A stretch of 64,000 bases of DNA from Hydrangea macrophylla. Its lineage: Eukaryota > Streptophyta > Magnoliopsida > Cornales > Hydrangeaceae. A model generated the notes under the pieces. It searched no databases, was not told where the DNA came from, and worked only from the letters and a program-made list of their open reading frames with translations. Below are positions 12,570 to 27,100 of the stretch, in pieces (the first letter of the stretch is position 1; the number at the start of each line of letters is the position of its first letter). The position numbers and the translations under genes are program-made. The stretch lies in assembly GCA_033977485.1 (NCBI GenBank), contig CM066989.1:97297887-97361886 (forward strand). The letters are read 5' to 3'.

Positions 12570-13260
12570 GTTCATTACATTTTACCTTTTTATAGTTAGC
12601 CTATTTTTATTTTAGCCTATGTGGTTCAAAAGTGGACACTTAACTCCCTTATTATTTTGAATTAAAGTGAAACTAATAAAATTTCTTTCAAAATAACGTT
12701 TCATGGGGTTTAAGTGTTAAAATTAGCCCTGCATAGGACAGCTTAAGCATCAAAATTAGCCCCAAATAGGAATTTAACCTCAAAATTAGCCCTACAAAGG
12801 CATTAAGAGTTAAAAATTAGCCCCACGTTGGTGGGTTAAATGGGAGCATTATCTAACCCTATAATTAAACCTCAGAAAGGCGTTCCAGAAAGGCATTAAA
12901 CATTTGTTTCCCCAGACTAAGGGAAGGATAAAGGGGTATTGAACTAATAGTCCACTTTAGTCAAATAGTCTGACGTTTGGCACAGTTATGAAACGCGGGA
13001 CTAATTGTCCATTTTAAAATAATAGTCCCCTATATGGGAGACCATGGGGGAGATGGTTTTAATAGTTCCACGACTATTTTTTAAAAATGACTAATTGTCC
13101 AATCTCGCCTCCGCCATCCAAAGCCTAAAAGAATTAAAAATTAGCCTCACATTAGTGGGTTAAATGACAACATTATTTCCATGTCGGTGATTAACCCTAA
13201 AATTGAACCTCAAAAAGGGAATTAAGTGTTAATATTTTTACCAATTTTAGAATTTTTATA
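12570..13260. repeat. Diverged, rearranged relatives of the GGGTTAA MITE
   Basis: Shares GTTCAAAAGTGGACACTTAA and TTTCACTTTAGTCC-like phrases with 4787-5008 and 25640-26062, but with many repeated AAAATTAGCCCC phrases and an unrelated TAATAGTCC-type segment (12940-13090). The latter recurs in HDG5 intron 9 at about 18520-18660. Confidence 0.5.
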
Positions 13261-13769
13261 AATTTTGAAGAAAATCTTTTTTAAAAAAATAAGAAGAAGA
13301 AAGCATAGGACAATAGTAACGCGATTACTTTTAGTTTACTGTAGTCATACATATAAGCAAAAATTCCTGAATAATAGGAACATGACTCACATGAGCCACG
13401 GAAAAAATCTAAGTCAACCAAGATTTAGAAAGATACACAATGGGAAAGTTTTTTTTTTTTAAACAATACAATAGGAAGGTTTAAAAAAGAAAGTAGGACT
13501 CTTTGTGGATAAACCAAAAAAAGTGACATAAAAGAAGAAGAAAATAAGTTATTAAAACGTTAAGAAAATATAGATACAGATTTATTAGATTTTGTAGGAT
13601 TGTTATGGACAGACCAAATAAAAAAAGTGGCATATCAAATTTATTAAAATTCAAAGAAAATTCACTTTAGTAAAAGTGCACCGATGATATAAATGTAAAA
13701 CACTTATGAACATCTGTATATTTATATAGTGTTTGCACCTAAAAAATACATTTTTTAAAAGTTGGTAGA

Positions 13770-16230
13770 GGCCGATTAAGATTTTTTAATCGGACTCATG
13801 AGACCGATGGCAAAATTAATGGCTAAGTGGTTACTTCAAAAGTTGATCGGACTGACCACCATGAGATCGGACTAACCACGAGTTGATCGGGCTTACTACC
13901 GTTGCGCTAGTACTATTTCTCACTTGGACTGATCACTCTTTGATCGGACTGACTAATAGTGCTATTCGGACTTACAGACCGATTGTGTAAATCGGGCTTG
14001 GCTTCATTCAATTGGGTTGATCGTCATTTAATCGGGCATTACTGTGATCGGACTGACTAGGGATGGCAATGGGGCGGGTTTTTCGGGTTCCCCGCCCCGC
14101 CCCGCCCCTAATAGGTAGGGTATGGGGTAGTTCCAATCGGGGTAGGGGCGGGTATGGGGGCTAAAAGTATAACCCGGGTCGGGGTTGGGGTAAGGGTGAA
14201 ATTCCCCGAACCCGCCCCGATTATACTGCTATTTTACATATGTACCCTTGGTTCATTCTAATATTACAAAGGATACCTACACTATAAATAGTCTCTTTTA
14301 TGTTTTAGGGTTTGTTTTCTCATCAGTCTTGACCAAACACCAATTAGGACTCCCCAAATCCATAGGCGCCGTTCGCACTCTCCAGCCTCCACCGGCCGCC
14401 GTTGAAGTGAAGGGTCTGAAATCTGGATCATAAAACTCTTTCAAGTGTTTGAATCATCTAACTCTCATATACAAGGTAAATCTTAAATTCTAACTCACAA
14501 TTTTTTTTCTTCAAATTGACTAAAATAGGCTGTGTTTGTGACTATATCAGTGTGTGTTCATGTGATTGTGTGTGGTCGTGTCGTGTGTGTGCTGTTGTGT
14601 CTCCGTGCGTGTGTTCGTGTTGTGTCTGTCAGTGTGTGTTCGTGTGTGTGGTGTGTGTTCAGAGTGTGTGTGTGTGTTCAATGTCTGTGTGTTCAGTTGT
14701 CTCTTAAGTTTAATTTGATTGTTAATTTGATAGTATTTTTTCAACTTATAAGTTTTAATTGTGTGTAATTTTTTTGTGCGTTTTTTTTTTTTTTTTGGCT
14801 GAACAAAGATTTTTTTTTTTAAAGAAATCTGAGAAGAATTATCAAGTACAACATTGATTACAACTTGAGGAAGAGAAGAATCAGTCACTTGGCCAAATGA
14901 TGAGCACATTGAGCAGCAAAATTACAATATGGGTAATGATTTTTGTAAGTTCAACTTCAAAGCTAAGAGAGGCTAGCATTGAATATCCTTGTTTTTTTTT
15001 TTTGGGCTAAACACTGAATATCCTTGTTGTATACCCAAAAAAAAAACCTGAATATCCCTGTTAATTGCATGAATTGATGTTTTTTTTCCTAATCACTTTT
15101 TGGAAATTTTTTTGTCGGGGCGGGGCGGGGCGGGGCGGGGTGGGGGCGGCTTTCTGATTACTGGTCGGGGTTGGGACTCACATCTCCTCGGGGCAGGGCG
15201 GGGCCGGCGGAAGGGTGTATTCAATCGGGGCGGGGGCGGGGTCGGGGTATGGGGGCCCCGTCCCATACCCGCCCCGTTGCCATCCCTAGGACTGACCAAC
15301 TTTGGGTATTTATATCTGGCAGTTCAATGCCATCGGACTGTGTATGTGATAATATCGGGCTTCCATTATGCTTGCACTACCGGGCTGCCACCTCATTTCA
15401 CTGCACATATCAAAGTGAGCTGGCCACTACATAGTTGTTCTGAATTGGCAACTTATTCTGTGCAATAAGTATTCTAATCAATTTGGGAAGCGTATCACCC
15501 TACAAACTCTCAATGTGATAATGTTATCTGTTTGGGAAACATTATCATAATAGGGAAGATAATATTTCAAGATATTATCTGATTTGTGAAGTAAACATTA
15601 TCACTTTTGGAAGATAATATCAATATATTATCTGATATGGAAGTAATCTTTTACTTGAAAGCCAAGTCAACCAAATGAAGCCTCAATATGGACCACATTC
15701 AAGATACAAGATATATATGTATATATGCATATATGTATATATTTGAAGATATGGAAGGCTTTATCAGTTTATGGGAGATAAATCTGGTATATTTTACCAG
15801 ATTATTTTTGAAGATAATCTCTACTTGCCATATCTCTACCATACATGCCGCTATAAATTAATGGGTAGGCCAAGCAATCAAAGCACTCCGCGCCACTTCG
15901 ACAACCGCACCCCATAGCATTCAACATGCAATCTTAGTTTTAGGCAAATAAAAGCAGTCTTTTATTTTCTTAGCATTTTAATTACTCTCTTGTAATTTCT
16001 CTTTTACATCAATTAAATGAAACATGCTTTTATTTAATTCCTTTTTCTCTACTGTTCATCACTTACTAGACTTGTATGCTTCAATACTGTCTAAGGACTA
16101 CAGGGTAAGGGTACTTTCCTACTTGGGCATCACAATCACCTGTTAGAAGTCAGATTTTCAAAACCTTGTGTATCACTCACACAAGTAATTTAAGAAATTT
16201 TGTTTTTATTAGTTTGGGTCTACTTAACAA
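13770..16230 (+). mobile_element. LTR-like block, split by a hAT
   Basis: Leaving out the hAT, the stretch has a repeat-rich upstream part with about 12 ATCGGACT/ATCGGGCT motifs, a TATA-like GCTATAAATTAATGGGTAGG near 15850, AATAAA near 15948 and T-rich sequence after it. That order fits a U3-R-U5 layout. I could not fix TG..CA ends or a target duplication, so the limits are approximate. Confidence 0.35.
14058..15288. mobile_element. Non-autonomous hAT element with 8-bp TSD
   Basis: Termini TAGGGATGGCAATGGGGCGG and (inverse) TAGGGATGGCAACGGGGCGG, flanked by perfect GGACTGAC at 14050-14057 and 15289-15296. GC-rich GGGGCGGGG runs lie at both ends. A GT-rich stretch (14530-14700) follows what looks like a leader (AGGGTTTGTTTTCTCATC). 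No transposase. Confidence 0.92.
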
Positions 16231-16507
16231 GGCTCTGGCACACCCGAATAAATAATTATAGCAAACATATAGATTATAGATATAGATATAGTTAAAAGGG
16301 TAGACATAGAGACAAAAAGAGCAAGGTAATTAAGGTGATCAATAAACAATAATCATGATAGTAATCCATGAAATTAATTACCATTCAAAAAAAGAGAGCA
16401 AAAGGAACCAAACAAAGTAGAAGTCAATACCCGAACCACCATCCTTGCTGGACTGTGTGACAAGGATCACATCTGGTGCGCTCTTGACTTCCTCACAAAC
16501 ATACACT

Positions 16508-16542
<35 letters not shown>

Positions 16543-17132
16543 CTCTCATGGTGATTTCCAATGTTATAGGTCAGACATCTTCACTCACAACTACCACCAG
16601 ACAACTACCTCACTTAATTGCACTCTCTCTGACTCATTATTAATTACCAAACCAAATCCAACATAACTAGGTACCACTATTTCTTGACATTTATGCCCTC
16701 CACTAATAACCCATTACCTCCCTCCACCTCTCTCCATAAAAAACAAGAGGATGGTAATGAAAAATAGCCTTTTTACCATAATACCCTCAAGCAAGAGAAG
16801 AACCATGATAATCCACCCCCCTGTCAAAAACCCTAGTGACCCAATGTTTAAGTGACGAAAATATAAGCCTACTTCATTTCACTTCCATAGAAAGAAATTA
16901 GGGAGATTTTGGTTAAACTTGAGAAATTTTTAGGTAACTTTAGGTATTACATAGCAGTCCGACATAGTACCTGCAACCAATAAAGTTAATCTTTTGGATA
17001 AAAGCACCCAAAACCCCTCTTATATGTTAGCGGATCATATATACCACCCAAAAGACCAACTGCCATTGGTTAGGTACCAAGTAGGACTATCATGTGGTGC
17101 CCTCAAAGCACCTAAAAATTTCTCGTTAAACC
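16231..17132. other. HDG5 3' flank
   Basis: No gene. Contains a (CT)n repeat at 16511-16539. HDG5 3' UTR probably occupies at least 17028-17132. Confidence 0.5.
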
Positions 17133-17624
17133 CTAGTCCATTTTCTTGGGAGGTTTTGCATCTGCTGGCTCAACAAAAGAGCCAGCAATGCTACCATTAC
17201 CGGGACCGGGACAGGGACCGGTCCCACCCGCTGAGCCAAGGGCACTGCTGATTTGTTGAACAGTGTTGATCAAATGGTTGTTAATGGTTGTGACACTAGA
17301 GAGGTTGAGCTTGGCACTTGGCATAGTACTTGCAAGAACTTGAAGCCCTACTGTGAGTAAACACCCGGATGATTGTGTGTTAACATCAGGATCAACTTTG
17401 ATGGTGCTGCTATGATCACCAATACCGTTGATGATGTGATGACCCACCACGGGGACTATCACGAATCCCAAGGGGAGGAGGGGGATGGAGGAAGGATCGT
17501 GGCCGTTCATCGCGAGCTGGACCGAGTCGACATTGACGGAGGTGTAGACGACGAGGCTGCCGGAGTCATCAGTGCAGCTCTCTTGGAGCATGAGCTCTAA
17601 GTTCTGGGATGAGTTACTTGCTAC
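17133..17624 (-). CDS. HDG5: HDG5 coding exon 11, C-terminus and stop
   Basis: 163 codons plus stop. Begins [20 protein letters not shown], continues [32 protein letters not shown] and [20 protein letters not shown], ends in a glycine/proline-rich tail and PPKKMD. Acceptor GCTGCAG. The tail after [10 protein letters not shown] is specific to this protein. 3' UTR extends at least to about 17028, because the intronless copy at 52.5 kb shares sequence to there. Confidence 0.95.
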   Translation of the reverse strand, partial: VASNSSQNLELMLQESCTDDSGSLVVYTSVNVDSVQLAMNGHDPSSIPLLPLGFVIVPVVGHHIINGIGDHSSTIKVDPDVNTQSSGCLLTVGLQVLASTMPSAKLNLSSVTTINNHLINTVQQISSALGSAGGTGPCPGPGNGSIAGSFVEPADAKPPKKMD

Positions 17625-18109
17625 CTGCAGCATACAATATGGTGATCTATTGGCATTAATAGGGATGTGTTAATATATATGTATATACGAAAAATTTACA
17701 TAAAATTTAATTTAATTATAATAGGACAAAGAAAAGTGTAAGGCTGTCGTAAGCTCGTTTGTATATGCAACTGAAAAATATATAAAACAAGTACACATAA
17801 TTTTTATTTACAATATAATAATTTTTTTTTTTTTTTTTGCATCTATGAACCAATTACCAGAACATAAATCTTCAAATGTTTTTCAATATTAGGAAGCTTA
17901 AGCACATTCTCATGCTGACCAACAATTACTAAAACATATGTAACAATTTGGTTTGAATTAAACCAACAAAATTGAGAAAATACTTACATTTATACGAAGA
18001 AGAGAAATGCAGTTTCCCGGATGTGAGCCATTAGCAATGTGAGCCACCTCATGTAATGTGTGTCCATTGGAAAGAACTTCCAGCTGTGAGATAGAACACA
18101 ATTAATTTA

Positions 18110-18140
<31 letters not shown>

Positions 18141-21100
18141 TCACTTCGAGCTTGCAATAAAAACTAAATAAAAGGGTTTGACAATTTAAAGGGCTGTTTG
18201 GGAAATGCAAAAAGTGGCTCTATATATTCAAGTATTAATTTGGTACACGACAGCTTGGCTGCTATTCCTTAATTAGGTCCTGTAGGTGGTGTTCGTGAAT
18301 GCTCTTGGTCTATATACGCAATTATGTTTGTGTGCACAGAACTTTTAATATAATGATTTGGCCTCATTTGTTTCATGGAAAGGATTACATATTTCTTCAC
18401 TACTATTATGGCCCATATAACATAATAATATGTACAACACCCCTTGGGATAAAATAGGGGCTCATGGGCACCTAATTTGTGTCAAAGGTAATGGGGATTG
18501 AGGGGAATTATTTCAATTAAAATAGATTAGTAGTCCAACATTTGTCTCACCAATTTAGCGTGGGACTATTAGTCCATTTTAATGAAATAGTCCTGTATTT
18601 GGGCCATCCTATGGGAGATGATAATTAGTCATGATTTTAGTTCAATTAAAAGGGACTAACGGTCAAATCCTTCCCAGAGACTATTTAGTTAAAATAGAAT
18701 ATTAGTCTCTTACGTTTTAGCTTACCCCCAAACATCGACTTATCCAATTAAAATTGACTAAAGTCTAAACGGACACAAGTAATTAATAACACACAAGTGT
18801 TGTCCCTTTGCTATATGACCATTTATTGCATATGAGTCCGATTCTAAAATCATTTTCAATACAAATTTATTTCTGCAAACCAACGTAATATAACTTTTTT
18901 GAAATCCAGCTATAAATTAAGAGCAATGCTATGGTTCCTAAAGGACAGTACTTGGGTGCTTTTCATTCGGTGTTTTTCGTGCTGTTCCCTCTCACAAAAG
19001 TGGGATCCTGTATTTTAAAATAGTTTTTTTAAAAACTAGGATCCCACTTCTGTAAGAGAGAACAACACGAAAAACATTAAGTGAAAAGCACCCAAGTGCT
19101 ATCTGTTCTTAAATTTCTATTCTAAATTTTGATTCCCAACATAAAGAGTCTAGACCAGTAAGAAAAAATTCGAATGTAAATTAGTGGTGTCACAGAATTT
19201 GAATGTGGTATTATTGGCACATGTGTTTGGAATCAAATTTAGAATTTTTATTTTTTATTTTTTTATGATCATAACATTTTTCAGATGAAAATGAAACTGA
19301 ATGTGTTTGTCATTTTATGCATTCCCAAACATGCCTTTGAAAATTATGGTTGATACGAACCTGAGCTCTGCGGTGTTCATCCCTCAATAGATCAAAGACC
19401 TTGTGGTGATGATGTGGCAGCCAAGTAGTGGACACACCACTTAGGATCAACCCATTGGGTTGACCCGGTTCTGTGATTTTTCTAGTGGTGATTCTAACAG
19501 TATCATCAGCAGAGTCAGAAAGGGCAGTCCATGATTGGCCACAAGAAGTGGTTATGTTAACACAAAATGTTCTTATCATCCTCTGAGCCAGGTTCATCAA
19601 GTTCTTTCTTGCTTCAGGTGATGGAATCACTGTATATAAAAGCCCATGTAGAATTAATATACATGATGATATAGACATAACATTAAAAAAATAATAATAT
19701 TAGGGACACTAATAAATTTCACTAACACTCGCACTCACACTCTATCTCTCACACTCTATCTCTCTCTGGAGAGAGATAGAGTGTGAATGCGAGTGTTAGT
19801 GAAATTTACTCTATCTCTCTCTGGAGAGAGATAGAGTGTGAATGCGAGTGTTAGTGAAATTTACTCTATCTCTCTCTGGAGAGAGATAGAGTGTGAATGC
19901 GAGTGTTAGTGAAATTTATTGGTGCCCTGAGTGTCACTACTAGGAGAGAGATAGAGTGTAAGTGTGAGTGTTAGTGAAATTTATTGGTGCCCCAAATATT
20001 ACTCTTAAAAAAAAACATGGGTTTATATATGGTGTACAAACACACCTTAATTTATAGAGCATGAGTATAGGAATGTTATTTTTTTAGAAAAGAAAACCTC
20101 TCTAAAATCGGGCCAAAGGATCCGACCCTACTGATAAGCCCCGGGTTTCATTCATGGTAATTAAGTTGGCTCTTCACATGAATCAAGTAAAGCAAGGACC
20201 AGTGGGCCAAAAGAATTTAACGGCTTAAGTGATGAATATACCCTTCATTTATTTTCACCTTATTGTGCATATTTTTTTTTTTCATAACAAAAGTAACATC
20301 AACCATTAATTTATTTAAAATTACTTCTAGAACTTAGGGTGTGTGTTTGATAGATATATTTTTTCTATGGAAAACATTTTCCTCGCCAATTGTTCACCTT
20401 TTATGGTTTTTGATTGCCTAAATTTGCCATATCATGTTTTGCCACAAAAAAAAATTCAGTAAAGTTTTTTCAGTGTAATTGGTGCGGTTCTTCTCGCATG
20501 TACAGTAAAATAGTTTGGACAAAATTATAATTTTACATAGTTTTTAATGTTGTGAGGGGAACAATACTAAGCACACCAAAGTAACTGTACTAAAGTTGTG
20601 TCCGACTTCTAGATGATAGGTGATGCAACTTAATTATGATAATGGTTTCCGTGGTGGTGGTGGCGGATTAAGGAAAAGAGAATATGATGAAGAAAAGAAA
20701 TAAAAGACAATTGGGGAAAAATTAATGAAGGTACACAATTGACATTTAAAATTTAAAATTTGGATAAAATGCATTGTGCGTCCTTGAACTATATACTAAT
20801 ATGCAGTTTGGTTTCTCATATTTCAATTACAACAAGAAGACCTCTCTTAACTTTGTGAGGCCTATTGAAATGTCCAACTTCCATGACCAACTCTTGTTTG
20901 AGAAAGTGTAGAAAAGACATCACGTGAAGGAAGGAAAGGTTAACTTTACAATTGACCAGAAAGTTAAGGACTAAATTGCTACACTTAAATGATGGATCAA
21001 CAAATAAATCGATGTATAGTCCAAGGGGGTTAAGTATAAATTAAGGGGAGGAGGGTTGGGTTGGGGGTGCATTGACATTTCCATTAATAGAGGGTAAATT

Positions 21101-24100
21101 CGTCTTTTCATAACAAGGAGAAAAGAAGTACGTACCTCCAAGGTCTGATATGTTTCTGGCCAAGAGGCTAGCAAGCCTCTCACATTGTCTCTGCAAGACT
21201 GCTAGCCAGCGTTGTGCTCCAAATGCCATTCCACTACTCACTATGTGGTTAAATACTTGATGGACTAGCTCATCCTCTACCTCTGCATGTTCTACCCATG
21301 TAACCTGAATTCACAAACCAAATAGAAAATTTCAGAGAAATGTATAACATATAAATATATATACACATTTCAATTGCAGATATAACACTAAGGACCAATT
21401 TGGATACACAAATGTCTTTGGTTTCTTTTTTCTTTTTTGGTTAATGATGTGGGACCATGACACGTCGCGAATTCTATCACACAAGACAAGGGTAAAATAG
21501 TCATTTCATATGGAGTTGCTGATTCTTAAATACACCCCGAGGCCAGGGCAAATCCCGCCCTCCCTTCCCCAATACTAGCGATTGCATGCAAATGATCAGT
21601 AACGAATAACGGGAAAGACATTATGAAATTCGATAGGAGTCAAATTCAAGAGGTCTGAATTTAGGGTTCGTTCCAAACAAGTCGTATTCCGACTATGGTA
21701 GCTATCCTCGCAAAATATACATACTTAATGTATAGGAAAATTAGTCGCATTTAGCACAATGAAAAATTTCATGAACACAAAAATTCAAAGGGTCAAATAA
21801 AGTTTGATATCCCCTATTTTCCTTCAAATTTAACTTTAGCCTTCTATTATATATTGCATCACTTAAGGCTCTTAATCTTTACATTAGGGTCACATGAAGA
21901 CGGATTTCTGTTGAAGACAACTATTGAAGAGCTTCAATTAACATATTTGTTAACGATTGTCCTCAACTGAAATTAATTTAAAAATCGAGGGCCTTACGTG
22001 ATACAATTAATAATAGAAAGTTCAAGATAAAATTTTAGAATTAATTATTCAAATTAAAACAAGAACATTAATTGTGACATTAAGTTGTAGAGGACTGACC
22101 CTTGAGTAACCATTGGGCATATCTTGAATAATGCAGCCGGAGGGTCGTCTCTTGTATCTAGGAAAGGAAGTTCGAAAATTTTCATGGAAATTATCCAAAG
22201 GAAAATCAACAATTGCCCAAATTCCCTCCTCTGCATTGTGTTGGCAATAGCGAAGAAATTGAGTCTCTCGAGTTGGCACTAGAGGGGAAAGAACTTGCAA
22301 TTCTGCGTACATCTGCTCATGAAAAAGAATGTACATCAGTACATGTAAATGACATATAGAAATTGATCAATTAAATGTAGGTTCAAATAAATTATTTTAA
22401 TTTATTTATTTTTTTAATCTTGGAACCCCTAAATCAAATGTGTCAGTTAGAGCTAACTCCAAAAGGAAAAGGACCCAAATGGGCCGGGGAACAATTGGAA
22501 AAAAGTGTTCTTTTGGCTCTTCGTGGACAAAAATATCCAGCTCCAATGGGGACCCACAGCAGTATCCAAAATGGGCCCAACTAGTTCCATTGGATTGTTA
22601 TTAAAGTAACATTTTAAGTGTATGAAGGCTAAGATGTAACAACATATATTAAATATTAAAATGGTTAGTACAATTTTTGGCTACTATGATCGGAGTGTAT
22701 GAGATAAATTTAGTAGGCAAAACACTTTTCAAATATCCAAAGAGCATTTTGGCTACTCCAATTTGGTTACTAACTTACAACCCCTGAAGATGCTCTTAAG
22801 ACCCTTGATTTTTAAAATTAGTTTCAATTGGGAATAATTATTTACTTATTGATTATACATGAAGGCCTTAAAATGTTGTCCTCGTTTGAAAATGATTGAC
22901 CTCAATTGAGTTAAAAATTAAGTTCCTTACATGATCCAATTTATAGTAGAGGCTTAATTAACATAACATTTTAACCCAAAAAAAAAAAAAAAAAATTTAA
23001 GTAAAAGTAAAAGGTAGTAAGATGGATTTGACCCTTAACTGTTATAGAAAAATGATGCACCAAATGAATATGAGACCTTTATTATCTGATGAAACCTATA
23101 AATATGGTAGCTTTTAAATACATTCACTCAATTTCTCTAAACGAGGGTGTACACACTTCACATATCAACGAGAATCAGCGTTTATGTTCAAATAAATAAA
23201 TAAAGTCTCTACACCAGAACGTACTCCCTCTCATTGCATAATATATATAGGTGCATAAAGAAATTTGTCGGGTGTGTTAATAACTAGGGGTGGTAATTTT
23301 TGACACGACAACCCATTTTACAGAGACTACCCGAATATGACACGACATGACACGATTAATTTAAAATAGTTTGTATTTTGGATGAATAGCATTCAAAACT
23401 AAAATCAAACCCAAAACACACAACCCGATTAATGACACGAGAACCCGGACCCCTATTAATAACTCACTAAATATATGGATCTTTCTAAAAATGAAATGAA
23501 ATACTTACTAGATGAAGAGAACCACTTGCATTTCCAGAAACGCCAGAATTTATGATTTGGAGAGTTTTGGCTCTTGAGATAATGGAAGGAAATAGTTCCA
23601 TCCATTTGTTCTGAAAACAAAATAAAAAAAGAATAATTAGTTAGAAGAATAACAAGAAAAAATTAAGATAACAATATTAAGGGCATGGTGACATTTACAG
23701 TTTTATATTTTGTGGCAAGGCTTAGACTTAATTATTCCATATGCTATTCCGAATCCAAGCAAGTTATACATACTATTGATATATACACTTTGTTTGAATT
23801 TAGAGAAGGAAAAGATTTTGAAAAAATAAAAAAGAGTGAGAGAAGATCGGAAAAGGAAATCGGAAAAACAAATCTAGAAGAAAACTATTTCCTTCGTCTT
23901 TTTCCCTATTTGATTTGAAATATTAAAGAAAGAAAAAAAAAAAGTACATACAGCAGGAAACAGTACTCCCCTAGTACTCGATGTTTAGGTAATGTTACGA
24001 GTTAAAATTTCTTAAAACCTTGTTGTACGACTCCAAATGTAAAATCTTTAATTATATTCACACTTTATTTGCCTTGATGTTTTCACTTATCAAAAAGTTT

Positions 24101-27100
24101 CTCCCTAATTTTTCTTTTTCTTAATTTCATGTCCATCCTTAAATTCATGAATCAAATAGATACTTGTAAAAATAAAAACACTACATAGTCATCTAAACAA
24201 TTCTTGATGAAATTACACAATAAATTAACATTTCCAAACAAACTTCTTGGAGATATAAGAAAGACTTACAGCATCAAGAAAAGCATCCACTAGAGTGATA
24301 CTATTCATTATAACAACAGCACTGTCCCTACTAGCTTCAATCTTCATCTCACTCAAATTCTGCTCTTTAAACCCAACCTGCCCCCATAGAAACATCTTCC
24401 CATGCTCTTCAACATCAAGAACTTCCTTGCCATTATCATTCCTTCGCGTCCACAGAGGCTCACCGGTCTGAGCCATCTTAAATAATTCATCCATGGACGA
24501 CATTGCTAGCTCGAATGCAAGAGATTTTTCTTCCTCCAAGATTAGAATTGATGATTCAGTAGGGAAGTTAGGGTTTTCGGGTATTAAAGGGATGTGAATC
24601 ATGTTGTCATGGTTAGTGTGAGTGTCTGTGAAGTCCCTTGGGTAATTACTCATGTCTAGATCCAAGGAAGGGGGGAGTAGAGGTGGGGATGGTCCCATTG
24701 TTTGGATCGGACGGCCATAATATTGCGAAGAGAGACAGCAAACACGATCAAACTGCGAAATATTTTCGTTCATTAGTAACAACTATGTAGAAAATGATTC
24801 AAGTGCTTGCTTGTTACCGATTATTTGAAATTATTTGAAAATTTCATTCATTGTAGTAACTATGTAGAGAATGATTCAAATGCTTGCTTGTTACCGATTA
24901 TTTGAAATTATTTAAAAATTTGATTGATTTTTACAAAATTTTCAAAATGCTAGAGAAAAATAGATTAATTTAAAGCAGTAAATTAAAGTTTTCACAGCAA
25001 CATCAAATACTAAACAGGTTTTTTAGAAGTCTTCACAAGAAAAATCTCTTATGGCCACATAGATCCAAATGGACTCCCAAGTGTTGGAATTCCGCAAGAT
25101 GGAATAATCCACAATATTGTATGTAAGTAATTATTGTTCATGTGAAAATGTGGTTGCAAGTGGAAGAGCTAGTATCTGTAGCACTATTCTATTTTTTTTT
25201 TTCGCCTATTTACATTAATTTTAAGAATTATTTAGAGTAACAATGCATATGAGAATCCAATCACACGTGTACATATGGACCATCGTTCCTAATTTTACCG
25301 ATATTTCCTTAAATATTGCCCATGTTAATTTGAGAAATATTACGCACACTTTAAAATTTATACTAAAATTCACACAAGATAATCATGATCGTTGATTTCA
25401 ATGGGATCCGTATGGGACCCATGTCTAACCCACAAGATCCTCACCGAATTCAACAGCACGATTGTCCTGTGTGGATTTCAGTGTGAATTTTGAAATATGC
25501 TTTATGTGCCTAGTATTATTATTTTATGTGTAATCTTGTAAGAAATCGTACACCTTTTACAGTACTATTATTTTTTAGAATAGCATGTTGGTCCATGCTT
25601 CAAATATTCTCTTCTGAGTTTTTCTGAGCATTAGGGGGAAAAGTGTTAATTATATTTTATCCTCTGTGGTTAGATTAATTTTTATTTTCTGTGCTATAAA
25701 AGTAGACACTTAATTCTCTGTTATTTTGGATTATAGTAAAATTATTAAGATTTCTCTCAAACCTGATGAAAATTCTAAATTTGGCCAAAAATATTAGTAC
25801 TTAACCCCCTTTGTGAGGTTAATTTTAGGGTTAACCCCTAATGTGTGGATAATGCTACCATTTAAACTACCTCTGTGGGGCTAATGTTTAATACTTAATC
25901 CCTTTGTGGGGCTAATTTTAACAATTGATCACCATGAGGGGCTATTTTGGAAAAAATCTTAAAAGTTTTATTTTAGTCCAAAACTACAGCGGGTTAAGTG
26001 TCCACTTTTAAAGCACCCGAAATAAAAAGTGAAGATTAGTCTAACCACAAGGGTAACATATAAGGGTAAGTCTATTGTGAGAAGCTTCTCATATGAAAAG
26101 TCGGGTTTTAACCATTGGATGAGCATCTAGCAATAAATTTATCTCTAGATTTTTGGGAGAAGTCGGGTTTTAACAGTTAGATTAACATCTAGCAATAAAT
26201 ACATCTCTAGATTCTTGAGAATCTTATAACTAGATGATCATCCAATAGTTAAAATTCACTTTCTCATATGAGAAACTACACACTATGAACTTGCCCAAAA
26301 TATAATTAAGGCAAAAAAGAAGAGCAAAGTCTAATCATCACATATGGACTACATGTTTTAACGCAGATTAATTATTCTTAAAAAATCTAAGAAAATTGGC
26401 ATGGACTGACATTAAAACTACATTGCGATAAAATATAAAGTATAACATTAGATACAGATACACAATGATGCATATATATATATATATATATGTATGTACC
26501 TCTTCTTTGAGTCGGGCATTCTCAAGGCGAAGATGCTGTTCATCAAATCCCATCTCTCCAATCATGGCCGGACCTCCACAACTAGGGCATATTATATTAC
26601 GCAAAGCTGCTTGCAGCCTATAATTCTCATTTTTCAAGTTATCATTTTCTGCTCTTAGTATCGCATTATCTGTTCGATCTTGTTGCGCCTAATAGTCAAA
26701 TTTCACAATGGATACGAGAAAACATTCAATGCAATGGTAATACCAATTAATGTGTATCACAATAAATATATTTAAATTTATATTAATATTGACCGAGCGG
26801 ACCTAGTCCAATTTGTATGACATCGATCCCTTTTCCCAATGGAGAGATTGAGGGTTCGAATCCCTAAGAGGAGATTCCCCTGCTTGCCCTCTGTTGTTTG
26901 TCAGTCAGAACCTTGTTGGACTTTGCTGTAGGGTTTGGGATTGAGTTGTAGTGGGATGAGTATGTGTATGCCCAGGTAAATATAAATAATTTTTTTTATT
27001 ATTATTTTTTATATTAATGGTGTCTTAGAATTCAGTGGTTCACTTAGTATGGACTGGGGATCGTCCGTAGCACCCACCAAAGGGTGCTTGTCAGCACACC

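Larger units (their letters stand above)
10267..13769. other. Intergenic, repeats only
   Basis: No gene seen. Contains (AT)n at about 10520-10550, repeated ACTGTATGTGCTTTGCAC phrases (10719, 10846), a 54-bp direct tandem repeat (about 11346-11455), the MITE at 11953-12118 and a diverged MITE-family block at 12570-13260. Confidence 0.5.
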
